From: VAZQ01 sp963712565
GTDB lineage: Bacteria > Pseudomonadota > Alphaproteobacteria > Rhizobiales > Xanthobacteraceae
Assembly (NCBI GenBank): GCA_963712565.1
Contig: CAVQIP010000033.1
Location: 1 to 64,000, forward strand
Length of the DNA stretch: 64,000 nt
Reading direction: 5' to 3'
Shown piece after piece: positions 33,664 to 42,624 of this stretch. The translations under genes were made by a program, and so were the position numbers. Positions within the stretch are counted from its first letter, which is position 1; every line of letters begins with the position of its first letter. The notes under the pieces are model-generated. The model had not been told where the DNA came from and did no database searches. It was given only the letters and a program-made list of their open reading frames with translations.

Positions 33664-34708
33664 ATGAAGCTTTCGCTGGCATCGCTCGGCGCCGAGCCGG
33701 GCGCGCGCTTCCTGCAGGACGTCAAGCTCGCGGAACGGCTGGGCTTCCACGCCTTCTTCCACAACGACAAGAAGTGGGCACGCGAGGTGTTCTCGCGCCT
33801 GGGGGCGGCGACGCAGTGCACGACCAGGATCGGGCTCGGCACCAGCGTGATCGATCCCTACACCCGGCACGCGGCGCTGCTGGCGCAGGCGACGGCGACG
33901 CTGGCGGAATTGGCGCCCGGCCGCTTCCGCGTGATCATGGGGTCGGGCAGCCATTTCGAGACGCTGCCCGGCTACGGCAGCCCCAAGCCGGTCGCCGGCC
34001 TGCGCGAAGCCGCCGAGCTGATGCGGCGGTTGTGGCGGGGCGAAAAAGTCACGCTCGACGGCGAGGTGGTGAAATTCAAGGACGGCGCGCTCGACTGGAC
34101 GCCGACCGAGATCCCGCAGCTCTATATCGCGAGCCGCGGCCCGCAGATTCTCAAGCTCGCCGGCAGCGATCGCGGACGGCGTGCTGATCGGCAGCTTCGC
34201 CACGCCGCCGGGGATCGCCTATGCCAAGCGGCACATCCTGCCGGGCCTGCAAGCATCCAACCGGGACTGGCGCGATATCCGGCTGTGCTCCTGGCTCTAT
34301 CTGTCGGTGCTCGCGCACGCCGACGATCCCGTGCCGGAGGGCATCAAGCGCGGGGTGAGCTTCGCGTTCTGGAGCAGCCGCAAGGCGCTCGGCGCCATGA
34401 TCGACGAGCTCGCGCCCGACGCCTCCGACGCGTTCCGCAGCTTCATTCGCGACGCGCCGCACGAATGGTCGCCGCCGATCATGGACGAGCTGCGCCGCCT
34501 CATTCCGCGCGGGCTCATCGACAGCCTCGCGCTGGTGGGAACCGCGCCGCAGGTGACGCACCGGCTCAAGGCGCTGGCCGCCGCCGGCGTCGAGGAAATC
34601 GTGATCTGGCCGTTCCCGGTCGCGGGCCAGGACATCGACGCTTTCATGCACACGCTGGCGCAAGACGTGATGCCTCACGTCACGGATCGGGCGGCGCCGG
34701 CGGGGTAG
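33664..34708 (+). CDS. LLM class F420-dependent oxidoreductase, one frameshift
   Basis: Luciferase-like monooxygenase fold protein of the F420-dependent group, about 347 residues when rejoined. N-terminal barrel strands (LSLASLGAEPGARFLQDVKL, AERLGFHAFFHNDKKWAREV), the central RIGLGTSVIDPYTRHAALL, then FRVIMGSGSHFE and IPQLYIASRGPQILKLAG. One extra base near 34165 breaks the frame after KLAG; the expected AIADGVLIGSFATPPGIAYA continues one frame over to 34708. F420 use is inferred from family resemblance and from the adjacent cofE-cofD-cofC-fbiC operon. Substrate unknown. Confidence 0.82.
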
Positions 34709-34740
34709 AGCGGGAACTAGCACTACTTTGGCAGATTTAT

Positions 34741-35724
34741 TCACGCTGCTTTTCGCTGCAAATCCATTTTCTGCAGTGCGGGCATCGCTGCGGCAGTGGT
34801 CGAGCGATGAGGTCGAGGATGGCCTCGCGCACGGCGGGCAATGTCGGCCGCGGCGGCAGCCCGTTGATTCTTTTTTTCCCGCCTTGCTGTTTTGAGCCGG
34901 CGATATTGGAGGAAAGCGTAGGCGATCATCGTCATGAGCGCATGACGGTGAAGGCCCTGCCAGGATCGGCCGTCGAAGTGATCGAGACCAAGTTCTTCTT
35001 TCAGCTGCTGGTGAGCCTGCTCGCAAATCCATCGCGCCTTGATGGTGGCCGCTAGGGTGCGCAGGTCAGTCTTCGCCGGCAGGTTGGCAAGATAATATTT
35101 CTTCTCTCCCGACATCCTGTGTTCGCCAATCAACCAAGCCTCGTCGCCGGGCAGATGTTGCTGACCCTTGTCCCTGATCCGCTGCGGCGGTCCGTCGGCA
35201 ACCCGCACGCGGACCGCAGCAAAACGAGCCTTGAGCTTTCCTTTCGTGCCGGTGCGCCAACTGATGGTGCGCCATCTGGCGTTGGCCAGCATGTCTTCGG
35301 CCGGTATCGATAGAATGTCCGGGACGTGCCGCTGGCGGGGACGACCGCGCCTAGCAACCGGCCAGATCATCCGCACATCGGCAGGGTAAACCTTAAGATG
35401 CCGCGGAATACCGACCGCCCAGGTCAGTTTGCGAGCTGTGAGCCCCTGGCGGAACGGCGCACTTAGCCCATAACCGGCATCCGCCAGCACGCAGCCGAAG
35501 CGCGCACCGGTCGTAATGACACGATCAATCTCTGCCAGAGCCAGCTCCGGCTTCGTCCGCGCCGTTCGATATTCGGCTGGAACACCCGCTCGCTTCAACC
35601 GAGCTCGATCACTCGTCCAGCTCTCGGGGAGAAACAACCGTAACGCCAGCATGACTGGTACTTCGCCTCGGGCCAGCGTCAGCGACACCATGGTCTGGCA
35701 GTTCGCGATCTTGCCGAGCGCCGA
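34741..35724 (-). mobile_element. IS701-type transposase, 5'-truncated remnant
   Basis: About 327 residues of a DDE transposase: LARGEVPVMLALRLFLPESW, RAGVPAEYRTARTKPELAL, FGCVLADAGYGLS (second Asp), KARWICEQAHQQLKEELGLD (catalytic Glu) and GLHRHALMTMIAYAFLQYRR. The N-terminal third with the first catalytic Asp is missing; upstream of GKIANCQ (about 35715) the frame runs into palindromic repeat sequence. It is inactive as it stands. It separates the LLM oxidoreductase from the F420 operon and marks a past insertion. No clear terminal inverted repeats were found. Confidence 0.85.
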
Positions 35725-36121
35725 AGCGCCTCCCCCGTCCCCTCCCCCGCAAGCGGGGGAGGGGACACCGGAGCCGCTCGCTCGGTCACTGTGCGCGCTC
35801 TTCGTGCGTGCCCCCTCCCTGTCCCTCAGCCGAAGTCGGAAGTTTACCCGACTTCGGCAAGTCAATCGTGCGCGCCGAAGCTCGGGTATACCCGAGTATC
35901 GGCTGCAAGCGGAGGATGGGCACGCTCGTAGCCGCGAGCTCGGCACAGCGACGGCGGAAGCGGCGGCCTCCACTCTCGGGTGCTCAAGTGCTTGTACGTG
36001 CCGCAAAGCTCAGTATGGCCCCACCTCCTTGTCGGGGAGGAAGGCGCACCGAAGCCGCGGCACGACCGACACCGAGCATCGCGATCCTTATTGCCGCATT
36101 CTGGCGTACGATACGGCTACG
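35725..36121. repeat. Palindrome-rich region upstream of cofE
   Basis: No gene. Contains CCCCTCCCCCGC/GCGGGGGAGGGG (35741-35768), a CCGAAGTCGG...CCGACTTCGG palindrome (about 35831-35858), a CTCGGGTATACCCGAG palindrome (about 35881-35896) and CCTCC TTGTC GGGGAGG near 36028. The same pair of palindromes occurs in the element at 29115-29297, so this is probably a damaged relative. It also must hold the promoter of the F420 operon. Confidence 0.6.
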
Positions 36122-36883
36122 ATGACCGTCACGCTGACGCCGATCCCCGATATACCGTTGGTCCGGCCGGGCGACGATCTCGCCGCGCTCATCATCACCG
36201 CCTGCGGCGCAAGCGCGCTCGCGCCGGCGGACGGCGACGTCGTGGTACTGGCGCAGAAAATCGTGTCCAAGGCGGAAGGCCGCTACGTCGATCTGGCGCA
36301 GGTTCGGCCGTCGGCGCGCGCCGAAAGCCTTGCCGCGCAAGTGAACAAAGACGCGCGCCTGGTCGAGGTCATCCTCGCGGAATCAAGGCGCGTGGTGCGC
36401 CAGCGGCCGGGCGTGCTGATCGTCGAGCACCGGCTCGGCTTCATCATGGCCAATGCCGGCGTCGACCGCTCCAACGTCGACCCCGACGCGGGCGCCGAGC
36501 CGGTGCTGCTGCTGCCGCGCGATCCCGACGCCTCGGCGGCGGCCTTGCGCGAGAAGCTTGCCGCGCACTTTCGTTGCCGGCTCGCCGTCATCGTCACCGA
36601 CAGCTGGGGACGGGCGTGGCGGCGCGGCACGGTCGGCGTGGCGCTCGGGGTGGCCGGCCTGCCGCCGCTCCTGGATCTGCGCGGACGGCCCGATCTGTTC
36701 GGCCGCGAATTGCGCGTGACGCAGACCGGCTTCGCCGACGAGATCGCCGGCGCCGCCTCGCTGGTCATGGGCCAGGCCGACGAAGCGCGGCCGGCCGTGC
36801 TGGTGCGGGGCCTCGCCTGGTCGGGCGCCGCGGCGGGAGCCGCGACGCTGATCCGCGCGGCGGAGGAGGACTTGTTCCGATGA
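36122..36883 (+). CDS. cofE: Coenzyme F420-0:L-glutamate ligase
   Basis: Adds glutamate residues to F420-0, the last steps of F420 synthesis. 253 residues with family blocks PDIPLVRPGDDLAALI, DGDVVVLAQKIVSKAEGR, RLGFIMANAGVDRSNVD, AVIVTDSWGRAWRRGTVGVA and GRELRVTQTGFADEIAGAA. Length equals the stand-alone archaeal CofE; the C-terminal FMN reductase domain of actinobacterial FbiB is absent. The ATG at 36122 fits the conserved start. Its stop overlaps the cofD start by 4 bp. First gene of the F420 operon. Confidence 0.95.
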   Translation: MTVTLTPIPDIPLVRPGDDLAALIITACGASALAPADGDVVVLAQKIVSKAEGRYVDLAQVRPSARAESLAAQVNKDARLVEVILAESRRVVRQRPGVLIVEHRLGFIMANAGVDRSNVDPDAGAEPVLLLPRDPDASAAALREKLAAHFRCRLAVIVTDSWGRAWRRGTVGVALGVAGLPPLLDLRGRPDLFGRELRVTQTGFADEIAGAASLVMGQADEARPAVLVRGLAWSGAAAGAATLIRAAEEDLFR

Positions 36884-37848
36884 GCGCCGGCAAGAGTCTC
36901 GTGGTCGCGCTGTCCGGCGGGATCGGCGGCGCCAAGCTCGTGCTGGGCCTGAGCCGCGTCATGCCCGCCGCCGATCTCGTGGTCATCGCCAATACCGGCG
37001 ACGATTTCGAGCATCTCGGGCTTTCCATCTCGCCCGATCTCGACACCATCATGTACGCGCTCGCCGGCCTCGACGATCCGCAACGCGGCTGGGGCCGGCG
37101 CGGCGAGACCTGGACCTTCATGGCCGCGCTCGCGGCGCTCGGCGGCGAAACCTGGTTCCAGCTCGGCGACGGCGACCTTGCCGTCCATGTCGAGCGCACG
37201 CGGCGGCTGGCGCGGGGCGAAACGCTCTCCGCCGTCACCGCCGATTTCTGCCGCCGCCTGGACATTGCCGTCCGGCTCGTGCCGATGAGCGACGACAAGG
37301 TGCGCACCCGCCTGCGCACGGACGCAGGCTGGCTCGAATTCCAGGATTATTTCGTGCGCCGCCGCTGCGCGCCCGCGGTCAAGGAGCTCGCCTATGACGG
37401 CGCGGCGACGGCGCGGCCCCATGACGAGGCGCTCAAGGCGCTCGCCGATCCGCGGCTGCGCGCGGTGGTGATCTCGCCCTCCAATCCGTTCGTCAGCATC
37501 GAGCCGATTCTCGCCGTCCCCGGCCTGCGCGATGCGATCGCGCGCTGCGCCGCGCCGGTGGTGGCGGTGTCGCCGATCATCGGCGGCCGCGCGGTCAAGG
37601 GTCCGACCGCCAAGATGATGGCCGAGCTCGGCCTTCCCGTGAACGCGGCCGCGGTGGCGCGGCGCTACCGGGATCTGCTCGACGCTTATGTGCTCGATCA
37701 TGCCGACGCGGAAGCGGCCGACGAGCTCGGCGCCCTCGGCATCGCGATCACGCCGGCGCATACCTTGATGACGACGCTCGAAGCGCGCGAGGCGCTGGCG
37801 CGCCGCGTGCTGGCAACCGCCGATGCTTCGGCCAAGGTCCCGGCATGA
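36880..37848 (+). CDS. cofD: 2-phospho-L-lactate (or PEP) transferase of F420 synthesis
   Basis: Transfers the phospholactyl or phosphoenolpyruvyl group from the CofC-made nucleotide to FO, giving F420-0 or its dehydro form. 322 residues, with the N-terminal nucleotide-binding block ALSGGIGGAKLVLGLSRVM, then VVIANTGDDFEHLGLSISPD, DLDTIMYALAGL and, later, VISPSNPFVSIEPILAVPG and SPIIGGRAVKGPTAKMM, all typical of CofD/FbiA. It overlaps cofE and cofC by ATGA at both ends, so translation of the three is coupled. Confidence 0.95.
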   Translation: MSAGKSLVVALSGGIGGAKLVLGLSRVMPAADLVVIANTGDDFEHLGLSISPDLDTIMYALAGLDDPQRGWGRRGETWTFMAALAALGGETWFQLGDGDLAVHVERTRRLARGETLSAVTADFCRRLDIAVRLVPMSDDKVRTRLRTDAGWLEFQDYFVRRRCAPAVKELAYDGAATARPHDEALKALADPRLRAVVISPSNPFVSIEPILAVPGLRDAIARCAAPVVAVSPIIGGRAVKGPTAKMMAELGLPVNAAAVARRYRDLLDAYVLDHADAEAADELGALGIAITPAHTLMTTLEAREALARRVLATADASAKVPA

Positions 37849-38513
37849 CCGCTCGCCGCATCATCCACGCCGTGGTCCCGGTCAAGGACACCGCGCAAGC
37901 CAAGCAGCGTCTCGCCGCCGTGCTGTCGCCCGCGCAGCGGCAGGACTTGGCCCTCGCCATGCTGGCAGACGTGCTGACCGCGCTCGCGCTGGTGCGCGAT
38001 CTCGCCGGCATCCTGGTGGTCACGGCCGATCCTGCGGCCGCCGCGATCGCCGGCCGCCATGGCGCGCGCGTGGTGACGGACGGCGCGCGCGCGGGGCATA
38101 CCGGCGCGGTCGCGGTCGCGGCCCGCCAGCTCGGACGCGACGGCATGCTCGCGCTCCCCGGCGACATCCCGCTGGTCGAACCGGACGACATCCGCCAGCT
38201 CATCGTCGCCCACGGCACGGGAGCGCAGGGCGCCGCGTTCACCATCGCGCCGGCGCGCGACGATCGCGGCTCCAACGCCGTGCTGTGCTCGCCGGCCGGC
38301 GCGGTGGCGCTGCGTTTCGGCGCGGACAGCTTCTTTCCGCACCTCGCCGCGGCGCGGTCGTGCGGGATCGCGCCACAGGTGGTGCGCCGGCCGCGCATCG
38401 CGCTCGATATCGATACGCCCGACGACCTCGCGCTGTTCCTGCGCACGCCCTCGCCCACGCGCGCCTATGCGCTGCTCGCGCGCTGGCGCGTATTGCGGAA
38501 GGTGCCGGCATGA
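37845..38513 (+). CDS. cofC: 2-phospholactate/PEP guanylyltransferase
   Basis: Activates 2-phospholactate, phosphoenolpyruvate or 3-phosphoglycerate with GTP for F420 synthesis. 222 residues with the nucleotidyltransferase start AVVPVKDTAQAKQRLAAVLS, the metal/nucleotide block LPGDIPLVEPDDI, and DRGSNAVLCSP followed by RIALDIDTPDDLALFL, matching CofC/FbiD. Which of the three substrates is used is not readable by eye. It overlaps cofD and fbiC by 4 bp. Confidence 0.93.
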   Translation: MTARRIIHAVVPVKDTAQAKQRLAAVLSPAQRQDLALAMLADVLTALALVRDLAGILVVTADPAAAAIAGRHGARVVTDGARAGHTGAVAVAARQLGRDGMLALPGDIPLVEPDDIRQLIVAHGTGAQGAAFTIAPARDDRGSNAVLCSPAGAVALRFGADSFFPHLAAARSCGIAPQVVRRPRIALDIDTPDDLALFLRTPSPTRAYALLARWRVLRKVPA

Positions 38514-40958
38514 GCGGCCCCGGTACCGTGCTCGAGCGGGCCGCCGCGGGACACGCGCTCGCCTCCGCCGAGGCGATGGCGCTCGCCGACTGCGACGATC
38601 TCGCCGGCTTGATGGCGGTCGCCGGCGCGCTGCGCGATCGAGGCCACGGCGCCCGCGTCTCCTATTCGCGCAAGGTGTTCATCCCGCTCACCCGGCTCTG
38701 CCGCGATTGCTGCCACTACTGCACCTTCGCGCATCCGCCGCGCCGCCACGCCGCCGCCTATCTCACGCCCGACGAGGTGCTCGCCATCGCGCGCGCGGGG
38801 GCCGCGGCCGACTGCAAGGAGGCGCTGTTCACGCTCGGCGACAAGCCGGAGCTGCGCTACCGCGCGGCACGGGCGGAGCTGGCGCGGCTCGGCCACGACA
38901 GCACCATCGCCTATCTCGCCGCCATGGCGGCGCTGGTGCTGCGCGAGACCGGGCTGTTGCCGCACGTCAATCCCGGCGTGATGTCGGCGGACGAGATCGC
39001 GCGCCTGCGCCCGGTGTCGGTCTCGCAGGGATTGATGCTGGAAAGCACGGCCGAGCGGCTCGGCCGCCGCGGCGGACCGCATTTCGGCTCGCCCGACAAG
39101 GTGCCGGCGGCGCGGCTCGCGACCATCGGCGCCGCCGGCGCGGCGGCGGTGCCGTTCACCTCGGGCATCCTGATCGGCATCGGCGAGACGCGGCGCGAGC
39201 GCATCGAGGCGCTGCTCGCAGCTGCGCGACCTCGACCGGCGTCACGGCCACCTGCAGGAAATCATCATCCAGAATTTCCGCGCCAAGCCGGGCACGCGCA
39301 TGGCCTCCCACGCCGAGCCGCCGCTCGCGGAGCATCTGTGGACCATCGCGGCCGCGCGCATCCTGTTCGGACCGGCGATGAACATCCAGGCGCCGCCCAA
39401 TCTGCAGCCCGGGGCGCTCGCGCTTCTCGTCGCGGCGGGAATCAACGACTGGGGCGGGGTGTCGCCGGTAACGCCCGATCACGTCAATCCCGAGCGGCCG
39501 TGGCCCGCGCTCGACGCGCTGGCGCGGGCGCACCGCCGACGCCGGCAAGGTCCTGGTCGAGCGGCTTGCGGTCTATCCCGCTTTCGTCGCGCGCAGGGAT
39601 CATTGGATCGCGCCAACGCTGCGCGCGCGCGTGCTGCGGATGGCCGACGCCGACGGTTTCGCCCGCACGGAGGCCTGGACGCCCGGCGCGGCCATCGCCC
39701 CGCCCCCGATGCCCACGATCGGACCGGCAACGGGATCATTGACTCCCATTCTGCAGCGCGCGGCGAAGGGCGCGGAGTTGAGCGAAGCCGACATCGTCGC
39801 CCTGTTCGGCGCACGCGGGCAGAGCTATCGCGAAGTCTGCGCCGCGGCCGACGCCCTGCGCGCGGACAGCTGCGGCCGCGGCGTGAGCTACGTCGTGACC
39901 CGCAACATCAATTACACCAATGTCTGCCGCTATCGCTGCTCGTTCTGCGCGTTCTCCAAGGGCAAGACCCACGAACATCTGCGTGGGCGTCCGTACGACC
40001 TCACGCTCGACGAGATCGTCCGCCGCGCCCGCGAGGCCTGGGCGCGCGGCGCGGTCGAAGTCTGCCTGCAGGGCGGCATCCACCCCGACTATAGCGGCGA
40101 GACCTATCTGGCGATCTGCCGCGCCATCAAGGCGGCGGTGCCCGGCCTGCACATCCATGCCTTCTCGCCGCTGGAGATCTGGCAAGGCGCCGCGACGCTG
40201 GAGGTCACGGTCGACGATTTTCTGGCCGAGCTGAAGGATGCCGGGCTCGGCTCGCTGCCCGGCACCGCGGCCGAAATCCTCGACGACGAGGTGCGCGCCG
40301 TCATCTGCCCGGACAAGATTTCGAGCGCGCAATGGCTCGACGTGATCGCAGCCGCGCACCGGGTCGGGTCTGCGCACGACGGCGACCATCATGTTCGGGC
40401 ATGTCGATGCACCGCGGCACTGGGCGCGCCATCTGCTGCATCTGCGCGGCGCTGCAAGCGCGCAGCGGCGGCTTCACCGAGTTCGTTCCGCTGCCGTTCG
40501 TGCCGATGGAAGCGCCGATGCAGCTGCGCGGGCAGAGCCGGTTCGGGCCGACCTATCGCGAGGCCGTGCTGATGCACGCGGTCGCCAGGCTCGCGCTCCA
40601 TCCGCTGATCGCGAACATCCAGACCTCGTGGGTGAAGATGGGCCCCGCCGGCGCCGCCGCCTGCCTCGACGCCGGCGCCAACGATCTCGGCGGCACCTTG
40701 ATGAACGAGAGCATCACGCGCGCGGCGGGCGCCGCGCATGGCCAGGAAATGCCGCCCGCGGCGATGGAGAGGCTGATCCGTGCCATCGACCGGGAGCCGT
40801 GGCAGCGCACGACGCTCTATACGACGGCGCCGCCGGAGCGCGTCGCCGCCTCCTTCGGCGCGCCGCCGCTGTCGCCGCCGGTCGACACGCCGGTGCGGAA
40901 GCATGGTGATAGCGCCGAGGCGCGATCGATCGCCTTTCCCGCGGCTAGAGCGGGATGA
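38510..40958 (+). CDS. fbiC: Bifunctional FO synthase (CofG-CofH fusion), four frameshifts
   Basis: Makes the deazaflavin FO from tyrosine and a ribityl-pyrimidine. Two radical SAM halves: CofG with CRDCCHYCTF (CX3CX2C) and CofH with CRYRCSFCAF, joined by a linker (TEAWTPGAAIAPPPMPTIGP) in one frame, so the parent gene was a fusion like actinobacterial FbiC, about 815 residues. Extra single bases near 39220, 39530, 40369 and 40447 each shift the frame; between them the expected protein continues, for example QNFRAKPGTRMASHAEPPLA, MFGHVDAPRHWARHLLHLR and FTEFVPLPFVPMEAPMQLRG. As written the enzyme could not be made, although cofE, cofD and cofC are intact. Consensus error or recent decay are both possible. 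Confidence 0.9.
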
Positions 40959-41047
40959 CTTTTCTTCGAGTCGTCATCCCGCTCTAGCTTATGCTTGGAG
41001 CATGATCTTTTCCGAAAACCGGTGCCCACTTTTCGGGATCATGCTCT
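40945..41047. repeat. Two nested palindromes after fbiC
   Basis: First: CTAGAGCGGGATGAC (40945-40959) with its perfect complement at 40973-40987, overlapping the fbiC stop and able to act as a terminator-like hairpin. Second: GAGCATGATC (40998-41007) and GATCATGCTC (41037-41046), enclosing CCGAAAA ... TTTTCGG. The second motif is a very common intergenic palindrome in Rhizobiales genomes. It separates two converging operons. Confidence 0.75.
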
Positions 41048-41465
41048 AATCCGCCGGCGTGAACACGGGGATGCTCAAGCTCTCATCCACCGCCTCGAAC
41101 GCGACCGCGACGGGCAGGCCGACGGCAAGCTCCGCGTTGTCGATGCCAATCACGTTGCTGAGCACGATCGGCCCTTCGTCGAGCTCGACGAGCGCGACGT
41201 TGTAGGGAACCTTGCCCTCCCAGGCCGGGTGATAGGCGCGGTGGAACACGACGAAGGAGAACACCTTGCCGCGCCCGCTCATGGGCTGCCACTGCGCCGC
41301 GTCGCTCAGACATTGCGGACAGACCACCGCCGCCGGATAGCGCAACGCGGAGCAATGACTGCAGCGCTGCAGCAGCAGCTCGCCGCGCCGGCAGCCGTCC
41401 CAGAACGGACGATTGACGTCGTTGACGGTCGGGCGGATGGGCGCGGCTTGCGGCTTGTCGTTCAT
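41046..41465 (-). CDS. DUF35 Zn-ribbon/OB-fold acyl-CoA-associated protein
   Basis: 139 residues. N-terminal rubredoxin-like zinc ribbon (LLLQRCSHCSALRYPAAVVC then CPQC) and a C-terminal OB-fold (GRGKVFSFVVFHRAYHPAW, VPYNVALVELDEGPIVLSNV). Proteins of this type pair with thiolase-like proteins, as the next gene does, and act in side-chain degradation by thiolase or aldolase complexes (for example the steroid Ltp2/DUF35 pairs). It is the last gene of a minus-strand acyl-CoA operon. Confidence 0.92.
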   Translation of the reverse strand: MNDKPQAAPIRPTVNDVNRPFWDGCRRGELLLQRCSHCSALRYPAAVVCPQCLSDAAQWQPMSGRGKVFSFVVFHRAYHPAWEGKVPYNVALVELDEGPIVLSNVIGIDNAELAVGLPVAVAFEAVDESLSIPVFTPAD

Positions 41466-41484
41466 GGCGCTCTCGCAATCGTCA

Positions 41485-42624
41485 TCAATGCCCCAGGATC
41501 AGGCAGCTCGCCGTGTTGAGCGTCATGCCGCGGCCGGTGACCAGGCAAAGCTCGGCGTTTTTCACCTGGCGCTCGCCGCATTCGCCGCGCAGCTGCCGCA
41601 CGCCCTCGACGATGTGCAGCCAGCCCTGCATGTAGGACTCCGACAGATTGCCTCCGGCGGTGTTGATCGGCAGCTCGCCGCCGAGGCCGATGCGCGCGCC
41701 GCCCGCGACGAAGGCGCCGGCCTCGCCTTCGCGGCAGAAGCCGGCGTGCTCCAGCCAGAACAGCACCGCCACGGTGAAGTTGTCGTAGAGCTGCGCCACG
41801 TCGATATCCTGCGGCGACACACCGGCCATGCGATAGGCGTCCGCCACGCAGTCGCGCTGGTGCGGCAGGTACCACCAGTCGCGCAGGCGCAAATTCGCGG
41901 TGGTGTGGCCCTGCCCCATGCCCCAGATCGCCACCGGCCGCTGGCGGGTGTCGCGCGCACGCTCGGGCGAGGTGACGATCACGCAGACCGCGCCGTCGCT
42001 GATCAGGCAGCAGTCGAGCAGGCGCAGCGGCGCGACGATCAGCCGGGAATTCTGGTGATCGTCGATGGTGATGGGATCGCGCATGACCGCGTTGGGATTG
42101 AGCGCGGCGTGCTTGCGGCAGGTGACCGCGATCCAGCCGAGATGCTCGGAGCGCGTGCCGTAGAGCGCCATGTGGCGGCGGAACCCCATGGCGCTGTTGG
42201 CGGCGTTGCCGAACATCCCCCACACGCCCCAGGAATCATCGCCGCCCGCGGCGGCGGCGAAGCGCGAGCCGCCGGTGCGCGCGGTGTCGGCGAAGATGCA
42301 GGCGACGGTTTTCGCCATGCCGGTCGCGATCGCCATGGCCGCGATCTGAACGAGCGCGCCGCCGGTCGCGCCACCCATGGTCAAACTGCCGGTGAAGCGC
42401 GGATCGACGCCGACGAGCTCGCCCACGTTGAGATAGTTCTTCGCTCCCTCGGGCGAGGTCGTCCCCGGCATGGTGAGGAGGCCGTCGACCTCGCGCTTGT
42501 CGATGCCGCTGTCCGCGAGCGCCAGGCGAAAGGCCTGCGCCGCGAGCGAAAGCGGCGTCTCATCCGGCAACTTGCCCTGCCGCGTCGCCCCCACCCCGAC
42601 GATCGATGCGCGCCGCCAGGCCAT
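41485..42624 (-). CDS. Thiolase-family protein (SCP-x/Ltp2-like)
   Basis: 379 residues with the non-classical thiolase pattern: GVGATRQGKLPDETPLSLAA, ALADSGIDKREVDGLL, a GGATGGALVQIAAMAIATG region, then AQLYDNFTVAVLFWLE and the C-terminal LPINTAGGNLSESYMQGW. The usual active-site Cys of degradative thiolases is not evident in the first half, as in SCP-x/Ltp2-like members that act as retro-aldolases with a DUF35 partner. The gene sits 19 bp upstream of the DUF35 gene and directly after the enoyl-CoA hydratase. Likely side-chain cleavage of an acyl-CoA intermediate; substrate unknown. Confidence 0.88.
   Translation of the reverse strand: MAWRRASIVGVGATRQGKLPDETPLSLAAQAFRLALADSGIDKREVDGLLTMPGTTSPEGAKNYLNVGELVGVDPRFTGSLTMGGATGGALVQIAAMAIATGMAKTVACIFADTARTGGSRFAAAAGGDDSWGVWGMFGNAANSAMGFRRHMALYGTRSEHLGWIAVTCRKHAALNPNAVMRDPITIDDHQNSRLIVAPLRLLDCCLISDGAVCVIVTSPERARDTRQRPVAIWGMGQGHTTANLRLRDWWYLPHQRDCVADAYRMAGVSPQDIDVAQLYDNFTVAVLFWLEHAGFCREGEAGAFVAGGARIGLGGELPINTAGGNLSESYMQGWLHIVEGVRQLRGECGERQVKNAELCLVTGRGMTLNTASCLILGH

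Noticed and set aside
35516..36121. N-terminal extension of cofE by about 200 codons
   Set aside because: The extension is translated palindromic repeat and transposase antisense; CofE family homology starts at the ATG at 36122.
36283..37761. 492-codon minus-strand frame across cofE and cofD
   Set aside because: Antisense to two intact conserved genes, no motifs.
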